Assembly: GCA_020205615.1 (NCBI GenBank)
Contig: CM035160.1
Coordinates: 3,450,437 to 3,514,436 of the forward strand
Source of the DNA: Panax quinquefolius
Lineage: Eukaryota > Streptophyta > Magnoliopsida > Apiales > Araliaceae
Length of the DNA: 64,000 nucleotides
Reading direction: 5' to 3'
The notes beneath the pieces were generated by a model. The model searched no databases and was not told the DNA's origin. It saw nothing but the letters and a program-made list of their open reading frames with translations. The translations under genes were made by a program, and so were the position numbers. How positions within the stretch are numbered: the stretch's first letter is position 1; each line of letters opens with the position of its first letter. Shown here piece after piece: positions 39,135 to 51,129 of the stretch.

Positions 39135-39791
39135 ATCTCTGCCATTCGCAAACCTTAACTTCCGAAGCTATCTCAAATCCCCTTTCCCCGATTCTCACTC
39201 TCCGCCCAAAGCTAAGGCTAGATTCTACTAATCGCCGAACATCGACTATAGTAAGAGCAAAGCTATTGGATTCTCTCTCAAAGCCCTTTGAAGCAAGCAA
39301 GGAACAGAACAGAACTAGGATGATCTCTCAAAGCCCCTTTGAAGCTAGGGATTTCAATTCGTAAGGTCAGCGAAATCGATAAAGCTTAGATTTCCTGCTG
39401 ACCCATTTGAAATCACTGTCATCTGTTGGCGAATCAATCACTCTGTCGATTCTCTCTCAAACCTCTTTTCCCGATTGTCATTCAAAGCGCTGAAGCTGAA
39501 GCTAGGGTTTCGAAATTACCGGACATCGAATACACAGAGTATAGTTTCTTTTTCATTTTAGCTATATGTTTAAATTGAACTCGTTTCTTCTCCTCTAATA
39601 CACAGAATTTAATATGAATGCTTGGAAAACTTGTTGGTTGTTCTTTGATTATTAATTGTTTCTTTTCCACTTGGTGTATTACATAGAAATTCAGTCAAGA
39701 AATACTAGTTCTTTTGACAAAAAATTATTACTGTACATCAAAATTGTTGTTGTCCGGACTTAAATGTTGTTTATTTTTTTTAACTGTAGGG

Positions 39792-42363
39792 ATGGATGCC
39801 AACTTAGAGGATGAAGTACGGGGTAGTGATGAATGTGGTGATAATGCTGACAATAATGAAAAGGAAGTAGAGAATAAGAGAATTGAAGGGGAGAGTGATG
39901 AAGGTAGGGAAAATTTTATCTAAAATCCGCAAGTAGCCGATCATCTCAAACCTAATGTTGGAAAAGAATTCAAAACAATAGATGAAGTTAGGGGTTTTTA
40001 CAATGCATATGCTAAAGAGGTGGGATTTAGTATTCGAAGTTGGACTACGAAGACATTCGAAGGAAGTGACGAAGTCAAAAGGAAAGAATATGTCTGTTTT
40101 AAACAAGGTAAGGGAAAAACAATTGCGGATGTTGACTCTAAAAGGCGTCGGGGATCGATAAAAGAGAGTTGTAAAGCAATGGTAGCTGTGTTGAAAATAA
40201 ATTCTGAGGCTTATGTAGTCACCCAATTTATTGAGGGCCATAGTCATCCATTGGCAACTCCATCAAAGAAACATCTATTAAGATCTCACCGAAGTGTTTC
40301 AAGTGCGCAAAAGTGTTTGACCCAACAACTTTCCATGATAAATATACCTTCACATCAACAATTCAATTTCCTTGGAGTACAGGCTGGAGGGTTTGAAAAC
40401 ATTGGGTGTACACAAACAGATTTATATAATTATGAAAGGGATAGACGTAATGAGTTGAAGGGACATGACGGAGAAATGTTCAGTAAGTTTTGCAAATTAG
40501 AAAAGGTCAAGAATTCATCATTCACTTATAAAATTAGGGTCGATAATGAACAGAGGATAACTCATTATTTTTGGGCTGATGCTACCTCTAGAAAGGCATA
40601 TAGTTTTTATGGTGATGTAGTCGTCTTCAATACTACATACAACACCAATCGATATGGGTTGATATTTGCACCATTGATGGGATTTAACAAACATGGTCAA
40701 ACCATAATTTTTGCGTGTGCATTCTTAAGTGACGAGACCTCGGATTCATTTGTTTGGCTATTCAATCAATTTTTAGAGGCTATGCCAGGTGATGCCCCTA
40801 AAATGATCATTACTGATCAAGATCCCGCGATGTCCAAAGCAATATTAGAAACTCTTCCAGATACTTTTCATAGATTCTGTAGTTGGCACATATTGACAAA
40901 ATTTTTCAGAAAAATTAGACTCAGTGAAGTATAATGCTCATTATAATGAATTTGCCGATTGTATTTGGAATTCAGAGTCTAAAGAAGAGTTTGATTTGAC
41001 ATGGACAGAGCTTGTTGGGAGGAGCGAGTTACATGACAACAAATGGTTACAAACAATGTATGACATTCGTACAAATTGGGTGCCAGCTTATTGTAATCAT
41101 GTTTTCTCAGCCAATATGTCAAGTAGCCAACGAGCGGAAAACTCTCAAGCTTTTTTCAAAAGATATGTTTCTAAGAATAATTCATTAGTTGATTTCATGA
41201 TCCAATTTAATAGGGGGCTAGTACGCCAACGTCAAGAAGAGTTGTTGGCCGATCACAAAGATTTGATTGAGAAGCCTAAAGTGAAGATGAATCATGACTT
41301 TCTGTTCCAAATGGTTGAAATTTATACTCGGGAAATATTTTATAAATTTGAAGATGAGATATGGGAATGCTTGAATTATCGTTTTGAGCTTATCAAGGAG
41401 AGTGACAATCAATGCATATTTCAAGTTCAGAGAAAAAAAATGTTCGCATATAGAGTGCGACAACTTATTTACGACAAAGGATTGGGTTTTGCTTCATGTA
41501 GTTGCCACAAGTTTGAGAGTATGGGGATACCATGTAGACATGTGCTTGGTTACTTGCTCAAAATGCATGATTTTGACGAATTACCCCAACAATACATCTT
41601 GAAAAGGTGGACTAAGAAGGCAAACTCTGTGATAGTGGTTGATAATGAAAGTGGCATAATGATAAATAGTGACAAAGAATATTTAATCAAGCGGAGTGAA
41701 TTAATTCAATGTTCTTTGGATGTTATTAATATCGCCCTCACAAGTCAAGAAGGAATTAATATGTATAAAGAAGCTTTGGCTCGTGTACTCGAATCAATCA
41801 ATCTTGTTGCAGATCGATAGTGGTAAAAGTTCACAATGTGGAACTGGTGCAAGTGTAATCTCTGGGAAGATGAGTCGCAATAAAGACCATATGTACAATG
41901 AACCAAATCAAGTGAGGGCAAAAGGATGTGGCAAAAGACTTAAAGGAGGGAAAGAAAGGGCATTAGGAAAGGCAAAGAAGACAAAAAGTAGACGTTGTCA
42001 TGGTTGTGGGAAAGTTGGACAGTCACATGACAAAAGGAATTTTCCAATAGTTGCACATCGGTAAGTAATATTTAAGTAATAGTAAAAATTTTAAACAATC
42101 TCAATCTTTAAATGATGAGTGTTATATATGGCTTTTATGTAGAGATTCTCCCAACAATGAAGATGCAACATCATCTTCAAGTTCAGATGATGATCATACA
42201 ATCCAAGGTTTGATCATTTCTTTTATTCAATATTATAAGTAACATATCAATAAATCTAATATACATATACGTTATGTTATTTACAGGTTCAGAGATACAA
42301 GATGATGTTGGTTATGGACATTATCCCCAAAATCAAGAGCCGCCGCAACAACAGATAGATTGA
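39792..42363 (+). pseudogene. FAR1-related MULE transposase, disrupted
   Basis: A 5' leader intron ends at 39789 and the ATG is at 39792. Domain order: acidic N-terminus; FAR1-type zinc-binding DNA domain (about 39960-40250, with C..C..HSH); MULE transposase domain (about 40600-40900, ending HRFCSWHI); SWIM zinc finger CSCHKFESMGIPCRHVL (about 41500-41550); and a C-terminal CxxC..H zinc knuckle followed by two small exons (42143-42207, 42287-42363). Lesions: in-frame TAA at 39921-39923; an apparent extra T in the T5 run 40902-40906 that shifts the frame; a frame change near 41812 before the knuckle; the first catalytic Asp read as Asn in VVVFNTTY; and the last knuckle Cys read as Phe. FAR1 and FHY3 themselves are domesticated relatives, but TIRs and position make this a transposon gene. 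Sequencing error could explain the single-base indels, less easily the substitutions. Confidence 0.88.
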
Positions 42364-43640
42364 TTGTAACAGATGGTGCATACAAGATGATGTTTGAGTA
42401 TTGGTAAGTTTTTTTTTGTGCATGCCTATTTAGCTTTTTTTGAGTACTCTACATAATTTTGAATTCTGTTTACCGTAGGAGAAACAGACTGTTAAAAGTT
42501 TTCTGTTTAGTGAGCTAGTTGTCTTTTTACTTTCAGTGTTATTGTTAGTGAGCTAGATTTACTTTCTTGTTAATTGAAGTATGACACAATTTTGAATTCT
42601 GTTTAGCTTACTCTGCATAATTTTGAATTCTGTTTTCTTCTCTTTCTGAGGTTTTCAATTGTCACATGCAATTTTTAATTCAATTGGCTTCTTGCTAGAT
42701 AAATGATTGTTAGTTTGTAATTACAATCTGCTGACTGATTTTAAGTTTTATGTGTTTAATTTCAAGCTTGTTAAAATTTTGTGGGAGAAGAATTGTGTTT
42801 GTTAGGATTTTTTGAACTGTTTATTCGTGGTTTATTGCAAAAACCACAATCTTTTTGTTAGTTCCTGTTTTAAGTTGGCATTTGATTTTTTTTTTATTTA
42901 TCTGAAATTATTGTATGCATTAGGGGGTGAGTTGGGGGAATTTTTGTTATTTTTGAAATTATTGTATGCATTTACAATGTTTGTTGTTGTTGTTATTATT
43001 ATTATTATTATTAATTGGGGAAATTTATCTACTTAAATTTAATTTCTACAGGGTCCTCTTCTTAAACGATCAGAAACAATACCTTCTACAGAATCTCTCT
43101 TTCTCTATCTTTGAAGTTAGGTGGGTTTCAAATTATTAAATTACTGTAAAGTTTGCGCCTTTTATACATATAATTGGTTTTTGTTTTGATAATTTTCCCC
43201 CTAGATTATGCATAGCGGATGGTTATGAATTGGTCCTTTAACTTTTGGTGAATGGTGTAATTAATTAGATGCCTTAGCTGAAGGGGAATTACCCTTTGAA
43301 TTAATACTATCAATTCAATTAAGTTTTGTTCAGTTTATACTGAATTCTGGCATTAAAGATGTTATTTACCTTATAGTTCATATAGTTGTAATTCTTGGAT
43401 GGCTGCAAAAAATACTTGAGTCCAACCGATTAGGCAAGAAAATCATATTGTCCGTGTTTAAGCTGTATACTCAAGCTCCTATAAAAAAAAAAAATTTAGA
43501 ACTGAGATACTACTTACAGTTCTAAATAGGTTACTCAGTCTTATATATGGCAGTTCACTTGTTGTGTTTACAATTACAAGTGATTTTCAATGTACATTTC
43601 TCTTTTGTGCTGACTAACTTCTTGTGGTCCAGAGTTTGAC
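42364..43640. other. MULE interior without recognisable coding sequence
   Basis: T-rich intergenic DNA between the transposase 3' end and the next open segment. Short open frames (for example 42812-43036) are low complexity. Confidence 0.5.
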
Positions 43641-43646
43641 TCCTAG

Positions 43647-43790
43647 TATGCAATCTTCGGCTGTAGATCTCAGTACCCAACATCTGAAGAGCATGCCAGT
43701 CAAGAAAGAAGGGAAGACCACGCAGGGCAGTGCTCCATTCCTGTCATTCCAGTTGAAGTTTTGGATAAGGTGCCGGAAAGCACAACATAG
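43647..43790 (+). other. Short open frame in the MULE, possible captured exon
   Basis: A 47-codon open stretch rich in charged residues (SEEHASQERREDHAGQ), then IPVIPVEVLDKVPE and a stop. A second phase over the same bases is also open (43624-43872). A TCCAG acceptor-like sequence precedes it. I do not recognise a family. It could be host sequence captured by the MULE or simply chance. Confidence 0.25.
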
Positions 43791-44378
43791 TTTGGTTTAC
43801 ATACTTGGGGATTTCAGGAAGAGAACAAAACATGTCAAAGTTTATTTTAGTCTGAGCTTGAATATACTGTAAACCGCATTTTTTTGTTTTGTTTTATTTT
43901 TTGCTACACAAGTGATGTTAATAATAAGGTATTTTGGTAGAGATCAACAGCTTGTCATGCATGAAAAGAGTGTTGCATTGAAGATGAATTAAAACTGTTC
44001 TATTTTCGAAACAGAACAAATATTAACAGAATTTGTTTTCAATACTCAAGCTCGTAAACTTCAAATAACATTCGTATTTAAAGCAACATAGTCGAAAATC
44101 TCATTCAATACCTATAAATGCACAAATCTCATACAACATAAAGTGTTGGTTAGATAATAAAAATTATCAACATTACAACCTATTTAATAACATTAACAAC
44201 AACACCGCATAATAAAATTATCAAAATTACAATCGATTTAATAATATTAACAACAACACCGCATACATAACATTAACAATTATGACAAATCATTGAGTTA
44301 GTTTCAATTGACGCATTTCAATTTTCATCATGGCTAATTCGTTGGAGTCGTTAGCAATCGTTGGATGAGTTGACACAT

Positions 44379-44685
44379 TTAAACGCTCAGATGTGTCCAT
44401 TTGCAACCTCCTTGATTATGCAACACTCGAACATATTCGTCACACCATCCGATGAAGTTACCACATTGCTGCATATTTTGGGACACATTCAATTTATTCA
44501 CTTGTGTAAAAGGAACAAATATACAAAAATAATAATAAATAAATACATACCATTCTTGAGCAAGAATAATAGTGTCTACCCGGATTCTTTTCCGACATTG
44601 AAAGTTTTACTATACAAGGGCCCATACCACAACGACATATGAATGGAGGCCATACGGATGTAGCAGTAGACGAATTTGATGACAT
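44379..44685 (-). CDS. Small GRF-type zinc-finger protein within the MULE
   Basis: Two exons on the minus strand, 44685-44551 and 44468-44379, with a GT-AG intron of 82 bp, give 74 aa. The GRF zinc-finger signature crosses the splice: CRCG, then NPGRHYYSC in exon 1 and QCGNFIGWCDEY in exon 2. The reading frame is restored exactly by this splice, which supports it. GRF fingers bind nucleic acid in other proteins; here the role is unknown. The frame stops soon after the finger. An open reading in another phase just downstream (towards 44290, ending with an ELAMMKIEMRQLKL-like helix) suggests that an original coiled-coil tail was lost by a frame change. It is antisense to the transposase and close to the right TIR, as an accessory transposon gene would be. 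Confidence 0.65.
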
Positions 44686-45599
44686 ATTTTCTATCAGCGT
44701 ACAAGCATACAAAATATCAACAATAATTCCAAATTGAATATTTGAATGAATTACGTCACTTAAAATTCATGTACTGATATTAACAACTGAAGTATACGTA
44801 CTTCTTTATTTAGGGAGAAAGAGGGGCCAAACTACTAGAACAAGATTACATACCTTAAAGATTATCAGAAGAATTACATGAACAATATTTAGATAATGTT
44901 GATCTCCTATTTCCATTCTTAATTCTTCTGCTAACTTATTGCAATCAAAACTAAAGAGTTCTAAGTAGGCATTTGTTCGGCTTAATTCTTAATTCTTCTG
45001 CTAACTTTTAGCCTAATACATAATGTTGCTTCAACAGGTAAAACAAAACCAACAAAATATATTCAATAACATGTATAATAATTGTAGAAATATAGTAGGT
45101 TCTACATGAATCATGATAGTGTTTATTTTATGCCAAATTAGGAACTCCTATATATCATTCATTCTTTGAACTGGAAATTTTAAACTAAGTTTGGAATGGA
45201 CTTCCAGACGATTTTTTTTGGAAAGGAGGGAGTAATCGTGTAAAATATACTAATAATAGAACTTCTATATACACTGCAGTAAGCTAAGAAAGGTAGAATA
45301 TCTATATACTGTAACAGAGCACTCGCACAAAAATCAAATTCTAGAGGTGCCGAATAAACCCTAGATTTCGACTATGAAATTCTACAGTTGGTGCTATCAA
45401 TTTAATGTAATCTTAAATCAAAACCCCCTAATAAACCCTAGATTTCATTTGGTTTAAACAAAAATTACATGTATAATAAAGTGAAGTACCTTCAATTTCC
45501 GTTTGCGTCGGTCAGTCACTTTCCCTTTGCGCCGGCCAGAGCGAGAGAGAAGTCATATGAGAGGAGAGTTCGTAACCTTGAGAGAGAGAGGGGGGAAGA

Positions 45600-45774
45600 G
45601 TTTGAGAGAAGCCGTGATGCGTATGAGAAGGAGGGAACTGGAAGAGTAAGAGAGAAGCCGTGTTCTCCGACCCGGACCCGTTTTGTTGACCCGCGTGTTT
45701 TGATTTAGTTCTATACGTTTTTTGATCACGTCCGTTGTTATTCCGTTCCTGTAATCCGTTTTTGAAAGGAACCG
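45600..45774 (-). repeat. Right terminal inverted repeat of the MULE
   Basis: Ends TTTTTGAAAGGAACCG, the inverse of the left end. It contains GACCCGGACCCGTTTTGTTG and the AGAGAGAAGCCGTG motifs also found in the left arm. The GA-rich inner part creates open frames on both strands (45469-45802) that are not genes. Confidence 0.88.
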
Positions 45775-45784
45775 TATATATATG

Positions 45785-46818
45785 AGTATATATTTGATAC
45801 AATATCGACCTATCAGTCTATCACCTACGGTGAAATCAAAACCATATTATTTTAGTGTTAATTAAGGTGAATTATTGATGCCGCGGTAACCAGTTCATAT
45901 CCATAATTTTTCTTTTTTTTTCTTTTTTTTAAATGAGAAAACATCTACGTTAATTAGTATCAGAACTAGATTTGATTACTAACTCAAATTCATAAAATTA
46001 AATTTTAAGTTGGATTTAATTGATTAAGGTATCTAAGATGAATATTATTTAGATTAATAACATGTTCAAGATTATGCATTTAAATTATAAATTTCACAGT
46101 AATATTAAATTAAATTTGATGAGTATGAGATGTTTGAAGATATATATATATGATGGTTTGTATGCATGTCATTTTATAGTAACATTTTGAAAATTAAAGT
46201 AATTCTTTATTTATCATTTAACTTTCTAACTCCATTTGAACACAATTGAGAAATGTCATAACTCTTGCCTTACAAACCGCAAACATCCGACAGACACATG
46301 CTAAGTTTCATGACTTTGGAGATAATTATTACAACTTTACATGATACCTTTTTATTTTTTTTGCACCAAAGGTAAAAGAGGGCCCCGGGGGGGGGGGGTT
46401 AGTATATAATAATATAATATTGATAATAAACGATAGTTAGAATTAGTTAATTTTTAAGGTAAAAAAATAATAAATGTCATTTTTCAATTTATTTTTGAAA
46501 AAAGAATTCTCATGCACAAAAAAATAACAAGTCTTTGTTTAGAAAATGAAGAGAATGTAGAGACATATATATACTAGTAATTGTTCGTGCTTGAAGGTAA
46601 CGAAATCTTCATCACTTTCATTTTTTTTTTCTTTCCTCCTTTCCCTCCCACCACCCTTTCCCGCCCAAATCAATTAGAATAAATTTAAACCATCCTTGTA
46701 TTTTCTCGCCCAAATTCAAAATAGGTTATATAGAGAGAGATCCCGGACTTTATAAAAATACAGAATTTTTTTTTTGCTTTTTTTTTAATACAACTAAAAA
46801 AATTATTATTTTATGGAA
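45785..46818. other. Intergenic region, no gene recognised
   Basis: AT-rich sequence with a G12 run near 46387-46398. Nothing else is recognisable. Confidence 0.5.
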
Positions 46819-46932
46819 CTGGAATTTTTATATAATAAAATATTTTGGGTGTGATTTGGATACATATAACAAAACATTATTATATGTATCCAAATCACAC
46901 TCAAAACACTCAGTATTATGTAAAAATTCCAG
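46819..46932. repeat. Long near-perfect hairpin (114 bp)
   Basis: The inner arms, 46843-46869 and 46880-46906 (27 nt each, including TGTGATTTGGATACATATAA), pair with one mismatch around a 10-nt loop. Pairing resumes in outer arms (CTGGAATTTTTA and its complement) with a few bulges. The size and quality fit either a tiny snapback MITE or a microRNA-type precursor. No target or expression can be judged from sequence alone. Confidence 0.8.
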
Positions 46933-46981
46933 CCCATAAAAGCATAAAAGCAAATAAAAAAAACTATGGTGCAGGTTTTAG

Positions 46982-46983
<2 letters not shown>

Positions 46984-47041
<58 letters not shown>
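46984..47041. repeat. (TA)n microsatellite
   Basis: Uninterrupted TA run of about 58 bp, one of the longest in the window, directly left of a snapback MITE. Confidence 0.92.
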
Positions 47042-47042
<1 letters not shown>

Positions 47043-47043
<1 letters not shown>

Positions 47044-47255
47044 GGATCAAGAAAGATTCTCCTTAAATAAGATTTCTCCTTAATAACATTCTTTTATTAA
47101 AACTACGTCGTTTTGGAGGGATGCGGTGGCATTTTTGTAAATACAATGCCACCCGCGTATTCTAAAAATGCCACCGCCCCTCCTCCAAAACGGCGTAATT
47201 TTAATAAAAGAATGTTATTTGTTAAGAATGTTATTTGAGATAACGCTTCGATCTC
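47043..47255. mobile_element. Snapback MITE, about 213 bp
   Basis: The two halves are inverted copies. TTTTATTAAAACTACGTCGT and TTTTGGAGG plus GCGGTGGCATTTTT on the left are mirrored on the right with few changes, meeting near 47150. The outer ends GGGATCAAG and CGATCTC pair less well. It sits between two TA arrays (to 47041 and about 47270-47286). It shares the AAAACTACGTCGTTTTGG-like core with the MITE at 4989-5178. The superfamily is not certain (Mutator-like suspected). Confidence 0.75.
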
Positions 47256-49867
47256 TTACCATGCCAGATATATATATATATATATAGGTGGGCATGCCAT
47301 CATGACAATTTTGAAACTCATGAGTATACGTGGGAAAGTCACGGTACCCTTCAAATACGTTCTCTCTTAGCTGACAACACATGCATGCTGGCTACCTCAT
47401 TGTCCTCAATCCTCATCTTCATCTATATAGAATATATATATCCAACACATATATACTAATCACGAGGACCGATATTCTACCTAAATCACCAAATTATTTG
47501 AGTTTAATTGAATTTAATTATTATCCATGCTTCATTTTAATAATTTGCATCAAATAATTCAAAACGATTTTTTTTTCTAGCCAGGTTGAATAGATTTTTA
47601 GGGTTATTAGAAATTAGTTGGAAACTCAAACTTGTTATTAATTTTATTTAACTTATGAAAATTTGGCTCTTAATTATGTGGGGGTTGGTTTAACATTAGA
47701 AATCTTGAAGTTGCTCCACAAGCAAAGCCTATGCCATTTCCGCCCATCCTTAATACTCAACTTCACAAGCTCATGGCCAAAATAAAATATTGCTAATATA
47801 ACTATTTACAAATTAAATTGGTTATTTCATATATATATATACTTTGAGCCATGTTAAACTTTAATTCGATGATCATAAACTTTATTTATAATATTGGCTT
47901 TTGGACAATTTTAATGTAGTTTCTATTTCAAGTAAACTTTTTCCTAATTATTTAGTAGTATAATTTTGTTAAAAATTCTTCTTCTTTCTGTTGTTAACTA
48001 CTTGTTATATATGGCTTCTGCAATTATATGATGAGCTCATAAATTCGGTTTAAATTGGTCTTAATTAGTTCATTCTTAATTTAACTCTCTTAAAATTGGA
48101 TATTTTGTGATTCACTAGCAAAAAAAAAAAAAATCAACTGTAAATTAGAGGAAGTTCAGATCGTCTTAATTAGATCATTACAAGTAGTCCCATTTAATTG
48201 AGGGGTCCAGAAATATAGAATTTTATCTTTTCTTCCTAGCTTCCATCTTAGATCTTGGGAGGGCTCTCCTTATTTTGGAGACCCTTCGTCCCTCCCCTAG
48301 ATCTCTGTTATGGTGCTCTAATAATTTTCCCCTTCTTATGGAATTTATTTTTTTCTTTTTTTGGGGACTTGTTCTCTTCATGATATGATTAATTTCTTTC
48401 TTTCATTATCATATCATCTCTTGGGAGTTTGCTTTCTCCGGTTGAGAGATTTTTTTTCGCCCGTGATAATTTTTCTAGTGCGTGAATAGTTGAAAATATA
48501 TTAATTGTACTTCAAATTTGGGTATGGCGTTTACATAACGGCCGGTTCTTCCTTTGTTCATATTGAATAACTGCTCATATCTGCATATTCTATTATTACT
48601 TTTGGATTATAACTATTTTTCAGGAATATATTCGGTGTCCATTAATTAGTTTTTAATCATGATTGATCATTTTCCTGATCATCTATTATTATGTTTGAAA
48701 AGATTACGATTTCAATTCCTTGTATTGTAGTCTTTTCATTATTTGTAACAATTTATAGTTTCAATATATTTAAGTCGGTTAGACTGTTTGATTAAAAAAA
48801 AGTAGTTACATTTAATTGGCATATCATATTTTGTAAGTTTTTGTGTGATGTTCTTTGACATGATAAACTTTTTTCGATATTATATGGCATTTGATGAAAT
48901 TATAAGACGGGAATTAAGAAATTAATAAAAAATAAACTAGATATTCATATTATCATATATACTTCTAAATTATTATTTGAAAACAAATCTAAATGAAATG
49001 AAGACATAATTAAAACGAAATGATTTCTTTCTAAAATTCATCCCAAATCTTCCTACAACGTTGTCAACGCGTTCATATCTTGTTAAGATTGTTACATATA
49101 AGAATAATACTAATGTTTAACATTGAATGCATTTTTAGCCATAAAATATATGTATAGAGAGAGAGAATTTATATGTATCAAACTCGCCTCCTCTCGAAAT
49201 CGATTTTATTGAAATTTTTAGTTAAATTAATTAATTTTAAAATAAAAATTAAGCATATTTATTTATATTTTAAAAAATTAGATGTGGTAGTAAATTCAAC
49301 ATAATTTGAAATTATTATAGTTTCTCTAACTATATGTACAAGAAAATAGTATAAATTTTGATTACAAAAATAGTTAATTTTATTAAAAAAGTCAAATTAA
49401 GTTAGTTTTTGAGGGACATAAAAATATTAAATTATGGCATAAACTAATAAATTAAACCCTTGTTTACATGGAAATTTACAACAACAATTTTTTTTATAAA
49501 AAAATTGTCAACATTATATTAATTTCCAAATGTCATTTCCTTAAACAAAGCTATAAACAATTTGAATAAGCTACCGGTTTAAAATAAAGAAAATGGTGTC
49601 CTAACCCAATCAATGGACTTAATTTATGGCCCACGTTAATACTGTTAACGGCCCAAATATAAACGAAAAAGAAAGAAAATGCTACAAGTAAAAAGTGGGG
49701 CTGTGGGCCAATTTGGTGGAAAAAGCAAAGATAATCTCTACCCTTGGAAGTGATGCTAGTTCGAGCCTATAAGCAGGGCTAGAAATGAATGGCCCACTAC
49801 CAAACTAGTAGATTGGATGTACATGACAATCAATACACTGTAGCTCAACGGGATGGACAAAATTTAG
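47256..49867. other. Intergenic region, no gene recognised
   Basis: AT-rich DNA without recognisable coding segments, RNA genes or complete transposons. Confidence 0.5.
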
Positions 49868-50145
49868 GTAGTGTATGGTTGCATCATAATGTATCTTAAT
49901 AGTATATTGTTAATGTATCTTAATAGAGTATATATTTGTATTAAGAAATCTTCTGAATAGACTCATATTTATATTGGATAAAAGTGCAAAAAAGCCCCTA
50001 ATATTTACACGGATGTCTCACTTCCACCCTAAACTAATTTATTTTCCAAAAGTACCCTTAACGTTTTAAAAAGCAGGTCACCCGTGCCCCTGCTGTTAAC
50101 AGAAGACAAACGAGGTTAAAATGTGATGACGTGGCAGGCTTAAAG
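49868..50145 (+). repeat. Left arm of a long inverted repeat
   Basis: Pairs with 54999-55290. Shared blocks include ACACGGATGTCTCACTTCCA, CCTAAACTAATTTATTTT, GTACCCTTAACGTTT and ATGTGATGACGTGGCAGGCT. The outer end begins GTAGTGTATGGTTGC. A partial second copy of the ACGGATGTCCCACTTCCA block follows at about 50155-50205. Confidence 0.8.
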
Positions 50146-50205
50146 GTTCAAAAATATCCCTGATGTTTATACGGATGTCCCACTTCCACTCTAAACTAAT
50201 TAGAA

Positions 50206-51129
50206 TATTATCATATAAAACATATTCTAAATAAAATAATATATATCATTTAATCAAAATAAAAAATACTAAAATTCAAAATAAAAAACATAATATATTT
50301 ACATCATTTAATCAAAATAATAAAATTCAAATTATTTTGTTAACTAATCAAAAAACAACAAATTAAATAAAATAAGTTGATAACATAGTTACATCATTTA
50401 ATCAAAATACTAAAATTCAAAACATAACATATTTACATCAAATACTAATTAAAAAAAATTACGTAAATACTAATTAAAAAATATTAAAATACTAAAAAAT
50501 CAAATTAAAAAATACTAAAATTCAAATTATTTTGTTAATTAATCAAAACAACAAAAATTCAAATTACATCATTAAAATACTAAAATCATAATACTAAATA
50601 CTAATTGATATAAAATACTAAAAGATATAAAAATATTAATGTTATTTAATACTAATTAATATTTTATATTAATAAATTGATGACGTTATTTAAAACAAAA
50701 GATATAAAAATATTAACGTTATTTAATACTAATTAGTATTGTATATCAATTAGTATTTTATATCAATTAAGATTATGATTATTTTAAAATTCAAAACTAA
50801 ATAATATTTTTAAAATTCAAAATTAGAGTATTATGATTATTTTATTAATTTTAAATTCAAAATTGCAATAAGTTCATTTGAACATTGACTTTCATTGAGG
50901 AATACCTAATGGAGTTTTACTTATTCGTCAATAGGAATTTCGTAGTGATAGTAAAGACAAATGATCTTTGACTTGAGATCATCATAAGATCTTATATATA
51001 ATGAATTACACTTTGACTTATTCCTTAAGACTCTTAGAGTATATCAAAGGGTATGCTTGGGTGTAGTAATAAGTTATATATGAAGATAATGAATGATCAA
51101 TAAAGAATCTACCACTTAGTAAGAAAAGG
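50206..51129. other. Low-complexity AT-rich filler inside the inverted repeat
   Basis: Repeated variants of ACTAAAATTCAAATTATTTT and CATTTAATCAAAATA. No genes. Confidence 0.55.

Larger units (their letters stand above)
38913..45774 (+). mobile_element. FAR1/FHY3-type Mutator-like element (MULE), 6.86 kb
   Basis: The terminal inverted repeats start CGGTTCCTTTCAAAAA at both ends and share ACAACGGACGTGATCAAAA and AACAAAACGGGTCCGGGTC further in. TATATATA flanks both sides (38905-38912, 45775-45782), consistent with the 8-10-bp duplication of MULEs, though the TA array prevents exact measurement. The element encloses a FAR1-related transposase on the plus strand and a small GRF zinc-finger gene on the minus strand. 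It lies about 380 bp downstream of the NAC stop codon. The transposase is damaged, so the copy is probably non-autonomous now. Confidence 0.9.

Noticed and set aside
45469..45802. Arg/Glu-rich and opposite-strand frames near 45.5 kb
   Set aside because: These are the GA-rich right TIR of the MULE, not genes.
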